A stretch of DNA of 9,639 bases, taken from DATMXP01 sp964460935. GTDB taxonomy: Bacteria; Acidobacteriota; Terriglobia; Terriglobales; Acidobacteriaceae. Both the position numbers and the translations under genes were made by a program. Shown piece by piece: positions 6,808 to 9,639 of this stretch. Below the pieces are notes generated by a model. It searched no databases, was not told where the DNA came from, and worked only from the letters and a program-made list of their open reading frames with translations. Each line of letters starts with the position of its first letter. Within the stretch, counting starts at the first letter, position 1. The stretch covers positions 1-9,639 of the forward strand of contig CAYWSM010000224.1 in the NCBI GenBank assembly GCA_964460935.1, read 5' to 3'.

Positions 6808-7710
6808 CTACTTGGTCGCAGTATCCGGTTCCTGCTTTGGCGCCAGGAATCCGGTTGGCGCAGCGATTTCAACATGCTTCACAACGGTTTTGATGTGGAG
6901 TTCGTGCCATTCACCTGCCTTCAGGCCCTCAGGGGCGAGGGTCACGATGTACTGTTTCATCAGAACATCTGCTAGTTTCGGCACGATTTCCGATGGGTGA
7001 TCCAATTCGAACATGTGGCCTCCGGTACTCTTGCTCATGCTCTTTAGAACAGATCCACCCTTCAGCAGGAGACCTCTGTTGTCAGAAACATATATGCTGA
7101 AAATCGGCAGCCTTTCCCTTAAAGCCGCCACTGCCGCTTCCTTCCAAGTAACTCGGCTCTGGTTGTCTTCACCGTCGCTGATGACAATCATAGCTCGGCG
7201 GTGTGGAGACGAACGAAAAATCTTGGCTACCGCATCACTTCCCATCTGCACCGCGTCGTAGAAAGCTGTTCCGCCTTCTGGGCCGACGGCTTGCATTGTT
7301 TGCTTCACTTCCTCCAATGTGACTGGTCTTTTGCTCACCACACTTGTCGTGCTGAACATTACGAGCAGGCCCTGACTATCGCCAGTCAGTAAACCTTGAA
7401 AAATGTCGATTGTGGCGTTCCTGATGAATGCCATCTTGTTGCGATCGGAATTACTCAGATCGACTACAACTACAAAATCGAGAGGACTTCCTTTAGTCTC
7501 CTTGAGATCGGTGACCTGCGCTGGTTTACCATCAACCAAGACTGTTAGATCTGATTTCAGTATTGGCACCGGCCTCCCATGATTGTCGACCGCACTAACA
7601 GTAAATTGCAGTTGCGACGCTTCGGCCTCGGGACCTGATGACGTCTGCGCTGCGCAAGAAATGACGGTGCAAAGCACGACCAACAAGACGCATCTGAATC
7701 GGGAGTCCAT
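6808..7710 (-). CDS. Secreted VWA-domain protein 3 (possible lipoprotein)
   Basis: A 300-residue exported VWA protein, shorter and more divergent than the other two. Seen: a signal sequence (1-19 or 1-21) ending VISC-AAQ, which reads either as a lipobox with C19 or as an ordinary cut after CAA; a short beta domain (LQFTVSAVDNHGRPVP...VLVDGKPAQVTDL, about 34-69); a VWA domain with MIDAS D84-x-S86-x-S88, T148 and D179 in SDGEDN; and a shortened C-terminus with MKQYIVTLAPE (251-261), the counterpart of the RNQY-GY-P motif in the other copies. There is no Pro-rich linker. The SDGEDNQSR motif is shared with VWA-1 and VWA-2. There is no Shine-Dalgarno site before the ATG, but a good promoter ends so close that the message would be nearly leaderless. 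It converges on DUF1015 and diverges from the DUF1906 gene. Partner and process unknown. Confidence 0.88.
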   Translation of the reverse strand: MDSRFRCVLLVVLCTVISCAAQTSSGPEAEASQLQFTVSAVDNHGRPVPILKSDLTVLVDGKPAQVTDLKETKGSPLDFVVVVDLSNSDRNKMAFIRNATIDIFQGLLTGDSQGLLVMFSTTSVVSKRPVTLEEVKQTMQAVGPEGGTAFYDAVQMGSDAVAKIFRSSPHRRAMIVISDGEDNQSRVTWKEAAVAALRERLPIFSIYVSDNRGLLLKGGSVLKSMSKSTGGHMFELDHPSEIVPKLADVLMKQYIVTLAPEGLKAGEWHELHIKTVVKHVEIAAPTGFLAPKQEPDTATK

Positions 7711-7721
7711 GGATAACCGAG

Positions 7722-7750
7722 ATTCTAAGATGATGTGGCAGTTAGGACAA
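7722..7750 (-). promoter_or_regulatory. Candidate promoter of VWA-3 giving a near-leaderless mRNA
   Basis: On the minus strand TTGTCC (7745-7750) is followed after exactly 17 nt by TAGAAT (7722-7727), the best -35/-10 match in the window. Transcription would start about 5 nt before the ATG at 7710, which fits the lack of a ribosome site there. The -35 overlaps the AGGA ribosome site of the divergent DUF1906 gene. Confidence 0.5.
7744..7747 (+). promoter_or_regulatory. Ribosome binding site of the DUF1906 gene
   Basis: AGGA lies 9 nt before the ATG at 7757. It favours this start over earlier in-frame ATGs at 7583, 7709, 7730 and 7733, none of which has a good site. Confidence 0.45.
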
Positions 7751-7756
7751 TGTCAG

Positions 7757-8611
7757 ATGAGAGTTCATTTGCCTATTGCTTTCGGCCTACTTGTGCTTTC
7801 TTTGGTTCAGCCGGCCTTGCCGCTGTACGCGCAGCATCTCGGATTCGATCGCAACGATTATCCGGGCGATGCGCAACTTGCGACTCTACATCAGACATTC
7901 GCGTTCACAGGCTACTGGCTGAACAATCCTCCTGGCGCAACCTCAAACTCTTGGGCGGGAAAGCGCGTGCTCATCGAAAAAGCGGGATTCGGGTTTCTCG
8001 TCTTGTTCAACGGGAAGACGTACGCACAGCTAAAGGGCAATGAGGCGGAGGAGGTTGGAGCTGCTGATGGACAGGCCGCAGTGGCAGCGGCGAAGCGCGA
8101 GGGGTTTCCAGCGCAGACAGTCATCTTTCTCGATCAGGAAGAAGGCGGGCGGCTGCTCGAACCGCAGAAGGATTACCTGTTCGCGTGGATTGATGCCGTC
8201 AGTTCGGGAGGTTTTCGCACCGGAGTGTATTGTTCGGGGATTCCGGTAACTGAGAATACGGGCAACACGATCACGACGGCAGCCGATATTCGGCAGAATG
8301 CCGGGGATCGCCACGTCTCGTACTTTATTGCGAATGACCTGTGTCCTCCATCGCCGGGGTGCGTGCTGACGAAGCCTCCGCTTCCGTCCCAGAGTGGCAT
8401 TGAGTACGCGGATGTCTGGCAGTATGTGCAATCTCCGCGCAGGCCGGAGTACACGAACTCGTGCGCGCAAACGTATAACGCGGACGGCAACTGTTATCCG
8501 CCGAATGTCGATCCGGCGAGTAAGCTGCATGTCGATGTAGAAGTGGCGGTGCAGGCGGATCCGTCGCAAGGGAGAACGGCGAAGCAGGTTGACGTGAGAA
8601 AAAAGATGTAG
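7757..8611 (+). CDS. Secreted DUF1906 protein (glycoside-hydrolase-like TIM barrel)
   Basis: A 284-residue exported protein. A classical signal peptide (RVHLPIAFGLLVLSLVQPALPLYA, 2-25) precedes a domain that starts at once with HLGFDRNDYPGDAQ (27-40), the typical opening of DUF1906 (Rv2525c-like, related to GH25 lysozymes). D31 and the acidic FLDQEEG stretch (124-130; D126, E128, E129) sit where TIM-barrel hydrolases of this kind hold their acidic groups. GVYCSG (156-161) and DVWQY (219-223) are further core strands, and VDVEVA (249-254) closes the domain. Known relatives are secreted and thought to act on cell-wall glycans, though activity is unproven for most. The start is chosen from the AGGA site and because it gives a clean signal peptide; the frame is open further upstream. 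An amidase gene follows 42 nt later on the same strand, which supports a cell-wall role. Confidence 0.85.
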   Translation: MRVHLPIAFGLLVLSLVQPALPLYAQHLGFDRNDYPGDAQLATLHQTFAFTGYWLNNPPGATSNSWAGKRVLIEKAGFGFLVLFNGKTYAQLKGNEAEEVGAADGQAAVAAAKREGFPAQTVIFLDQEEGGRLLEPQKDYLFAWIDAVSSGGFRTGVYCSGIPVTENTGNTITTAADIRQNAGDRHVSYFIANDLCPPSPGCVLTKPPLPSQSGIEYADVWQYVQSPRRPEYTNSCAQTYNADGNCYPPNVDPASKLHVDVEVAVQADPSQGRTAKQVDVRKKM

Positions 8612-8653
8612 CGAGCCTCCAGCCACTCCTTTGCTATCCTGCTGCTAACGGCC

Positions 8654-9639
8654 TTGCGCGGACACTTAAAACTCTTGTTGTTTGCGCTTCTTCTGCTCGG
8701 CTTCTCGCAGGCAGCGGAGGAGAAGCGGTTGGCGGTCTATTCCGCGCAAACCAGTTTCACGATTTCCGTCACCGATCATGAAGGTCAGGAGTACGTCAGC
8801 GTGACGGATCTCGTCGAACCGTTTGGCAATGTCACACTGACGCATAAGGGCGATCGCTGGAAGCTGCGGCTTTCACCCAGTTCCGGGTCGGCACTCGAGG
8901 CCGAATTCGCCGATGGAAGCCCTGACGCGAAAATTCGCGGGAAAAAAGTTCAACTGACGTATCCGTTCTGGGCGGACAGTCAGCGCGGATACATACCGGT
9001 GAGTTCCGCACCGATCCTGATGGTGCAGCTCACACACCAGAGCTCCAATCTGCGCGAGAATTCGCGGCGGTTGTTCATTGGCGACGTGTCGACAACATAC
9101 ACTGCCGAGATATCGAAGAATGCGCCGAACAAGCTGGTGCTGCACTTCTCTTCTCAGGTGAATCCGGCGGTTTCAACCGAGCCCGGGAAGGTCCGCCTGA
9201 CATTTAGCCGTGATCCTGTGGTTCCGAGCGGGACAAACCCGCAGAGCTTTGAAAGTTCCACAATCCGGTCCGTCGGCTTCTCGGAAAGCAATGGCACCGC
9301 CGACTTGACCATCGCTACCACGGCGCCGGCACTGGCCACCTTCAGTGACAACGGACGCACCATCACCATTACGGCTACGCCAGCGATCAATCAGGCCGCA
9401 CAGGGAACACCCCAGCCCGGACCTGTGCCGACACTGCCGACGGGCGCACAACCGCCGACCTCGACCGCCGGTACGCCCGCGACAACAACAGCGCAAGCGC
9501 CGCCTGCTCCCAGGTTCTTCGTCATCATCGATCCGGCACACGGGGGCGACGATCCCGGCGCAACTCTCGGCGAAGGTCTCTTCGAAAAGGATGTAACGCT
9601 AGCGATAGCCAAGAGGATTCGCGCCGAACTTGATCAGCG
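8654..9639 (+). CDS. N-acetylmuramoyl-L-alanine amidase, 5' part (runs off window)
   Basis: The first 328 codons of a secreted zinc amidase (Amidase_3 type) that cuts the bond between MurNAc and L-alanine in peptidoglycan; the rest lies beyond 9639. There is no ATG near the front of this open frame. A TTG at 8654 gives an ideal signal peptide (RGHLKLLLFALLLLGFSQA, then AEEKR), so I use it. Parts in order: signal (1-20), a beta domain resembling the copper-amine-oxidase-N-like 'stalk' domain (about 28-145; EYVSVTDLV, GYIPVSSAPIL), a second beta region that may be a divergent AMIN domain (about 146-243), a Pro/Thr/Ala-rich linker (about 244-286), then the catalytic domain start FFVIIDPAHGGDDPGA with the first zinc ligand H296 and the probable second, E311, in LFEKDVTLA. 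The usual motif reads DPGHGG; here it is DPAHGG. It probably shares a transcript with the DUF1906 gene. The missing part should hold the other zinc histidine and the catalytic glutamate. Confidence 0.85.
   Translation, partial: MRGHLKLLLFALLLLGFSQAAEEKRLAVYSAQTSFTISVTDHEGQEYVSVTDLVEPFGNVTLTHKGDRWKLRLSPSSGSALEAEFADGSPDAKIRGKKVQLTYPFWADSQRGYIPVSSAPILMVQLTHQSSNLRENSRRLFIGDVSTTYTAEISKNAPNKLVLHFSSQVNPAVSTEPGKVRLTFSRDPVVPSGTNPQSFESSTIRSVGFSESNGTADLTIATTAPALATFSDNGRTITITATPAINQAAQGTPQPGPVPTLPTGAQPPTSTAGTPATTTAQAPPAPRFFVIIDPAHGGDDPGATLGEGLFEKDVTLAIAKRIRAELDQ

Noticed and set aside
8606..8656. Amber read-through joining the DUF1906 protein to the amidase, since both are in the same frame with only TAG at 8609-8611 in the way
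   Set aside because: The amidase has its own good signal peptide after a TTG start, so two proteins are the simpler reading; the shared frame is likely chance.

Overview
The window looks like chromosomal DNA of an acidobacterium (Acidobacteriota, of the Koribacter/Terriglobia kind). The main reason is three secreted von Willebrand A (VWA) proteins of the 'VWFA-related Acidobacterial domain' type. They occur together with DUF1015 and DUF1906 proteins, a GC-rich coding style, and short AT-rich palindromic repeats between genes. The lineage is inferred from family content; no marker gene is present.

Layout. Positions 54-134 hold a palindromic repeat built of 9-bp units. Next, on the minus strand, comes a transsulfuration pair read right to left: a cysteine synthase / cystathionine beta-synthase-like enzyme (2423 to 1479), then a cystathionine gamma-lyase/synthase (1313 to 147). 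Inverted AATTGG-type repeats lie between, upstream of and beyond them. A two-gene minus-strand operon of secreted VWA proteins follows: VWA-2 (5135 to 4011), whose end overlaps the start of VWA-1 (4027 to 2831). A divergent promoter region (5136-5366) separates it from a plus-strand DUF1015 gene (5367-6767). That gene converges on a third, minus-strand VWA gene (7710 to 6808). Divergent from VWA-3 is a plus-strand run of two predicted cell-envelope proteins: a secreted DUF1906 (glycoside-hydrolase-like) protein (7757-8611) and, 42 nt later, a TTG-started N-acetylmuramoyl-L-alanine amidase (8654 onward) that runs off the window.

How the genes may work together. The two PLP enzymes fit a reverse transsulfuration route (homocysteine to cystathionine to cysteine) or plain cysteine/methionine interconversion. 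The VWA trio, the DUF1906 protein and the amidase are all exported, so the right two thirds of the window is mostly about the periplasm and cell wall. All three VWA proteins keep a complete MIDAS metal site and so probably bind partner proteins; their partners are unknown. DUF1015 is the one clearly cytoplasmic protein among them. Its DGHHR motif resembles the ParB/SerK family, which would be a possible, unproven, link to serine/cysteine metabolism.

The most unusual signals are the two families of inverted repeats, a near-leaderless promoter for VWA-3, and the VWA/DUF1015/cell-wall-hydrolase neighbourhood. I see no CRISPR array, insertion sequence, tRNA or rRNA.
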